Of a stretch of DNA of 64,000 nt, positions 63,658-64,000 are shown piece after piece. The notes beneath the pieces are model-generated. The model saw nothing but the letters and a program-made list of their open reading frames with translations, was not told the origin of the DNA and ran no database searches. The DNA is from Kappaphycus alvarezii (Eukaryota; Rhodophyta; Florideophyceae; Gigartinales; Solieriaceae): NCBI GenBank assembly GCA_002205965.3, contig NADL03000672.1, forward strand, positions 620,001 to 684,000, read 5' to 3'. A program made the position numbers and the translations under genes. Within the stretch, counting starts at the first letter, position 1, and the number at the start of each line of letters is the position of its first letter.

Positions 63658-64000
63658 TAAGCATCTGTTTATGTTTTAGGGCGCTACATGGACCGCACTT
63701 ATCTTACGAAGATTCGTTCTTGATGATGCGCGTCTTCTTTTCTTATCGACATCCATTCCTCCGGCATCTTCCAGAAGAGTTTGCATATCACATATATTTT
63801 TTCACTCTTGGAAGATTCGGAAGAGTCACGGAAGAAGAATGTATTCAACCCCACCTCGATGTGATCAAACCAATATATGAGGCTATGCTACAAAGTGAGG
63901 TACCAGTAATGCGAACCTACTTTTTAGAGCATCATATTGGTAATCAGTTGCATCCGTACCCGTTTGAGAGACCATACATTTTATCAATAAGACAGCGAAC
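63639..64000 (+). pseudogene. C-terminal extension, second copy of the domain, frameshifted
   Basis: One phase change after 63590 separates it from the Pol frame. It reads VISYFMISICLCFRALHGP, SFLMMRVFFSYRHPF, FTLGRFGRVTEEE, LDVIKPIYEAMLQ and LHPYPFERPYI, each aligning with the first copy. The end matches the terminal 35 residues of C1 and C2 (FIRNQLHPYSFERP). In those copies only this last third survives the deletion. Confidence 0.6.

Larger units (their letters stand above)
57466..64000 (+). mobile_element. Family C element, copy C3, best preserved, right end outside window
   Basis: A 5' LTR, PBS, Gag with two knuckles, protease, RT, RNase H, integrase and a long C-terminal extension are all present. 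There are two reading-frame breaks in the capsid, one between protease and RT, and one in the tail. By comparison with the C1 end (RTYFLEYFIRNQLHP to ILIETEEE), about 60 bases of ORF plus the 3' LTR lie beyond 64000. Confidence 0.85.

Noticed and set aside
1..64000. tRNA, rRNA or other classical RNA genes
   Set aside because: I scanned by eye for tRNA B-box-like and rRNA-like sequence and saw nothing I could support; a covariance-model search would be needed to exclude a tRNA.

Overview
The window is nuclear DNA of a eukaryote in which a few ordinary genes sit among decayed retroelements. Single-exon host genes, several retrotransposon superfamilies packed together and the absence of any operon logic would fit a compact, transposon-rich algal genome, for example a florideophyte red alga such as Chondrus. 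That assignment is inference from gene style only; no rRNA or organelle marker is present.

Layout. 1-3220: a decayed Ty1/copia element with a deleted reverse-transcriptase core. 3250-11450: AT-rich DNA with no large ATG-started ORF but several long open frames, some lacking ATG and some flanked by plausible splice sites; I read these as exons of unrecognised, intron-containing or broken genes. A LINE-endonuclease remnant lies at 9282-9745. 11864-13027: a NOL8-like RRM protein. 13296-15007 (minus): an F-box/LRR-like protein with one frameshift. 15480-16515: palindromic TACTGTAC clusters and a heptanucleotide hairpin. 16619-17115 and 19801-20885 (both minus): a broken and a near-complete serpin, related by local duplication. 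20906-21181 (minus): a small membrane protein. 17195-18930 and 21640-23660: nested non-LTR retrotransposon fragments. 24295-25922 and 27432-28430: two broken or multi-exon candidate genes.

28950-64000 is almost entirely LTR-retrotransposon DNA. Family B (chromodomain Ty3/gypsy type) has a doubly truncated copy (28953-32443) and a longer dead copy (33237-40690). Two convergent degenerate ORF sets (called F, plus strand, and E, minus strand) follow at 40780-55035. The E ORF is split by a tandem array of family C Ty3/gypsy elements, LTR-internal-LTR-internal-LTR (43647-54340), with a near-perfect 5-bp target duplication. A stretch resembling the family B LTR (55054-55466) and a LINE reverse-transcriptase fragment (55493-56394, minus) come next. 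A third, much better preserved family C element starts at 57466 and runs off the window end.

Family C is the most informative element. It has LTRs bounded by TGATA/TATCA, a TATA box, leader hairpins, a Gag with two zinc knuckles, an aspartic protease (DSGA), RT (YIDD), RNase H and a D-D35-E integrase. After the integrase there is an unrecognised domain present twice in tandem, separated by a Gly/Pro/Arg/Ser-rich linker. The two arrayed copies have lost almost all of this tail through the same deletion. Single-base indels break nearly every long reading frame in the window, host genes included, so real decay and consensus error cannot be separated from sequence alone.
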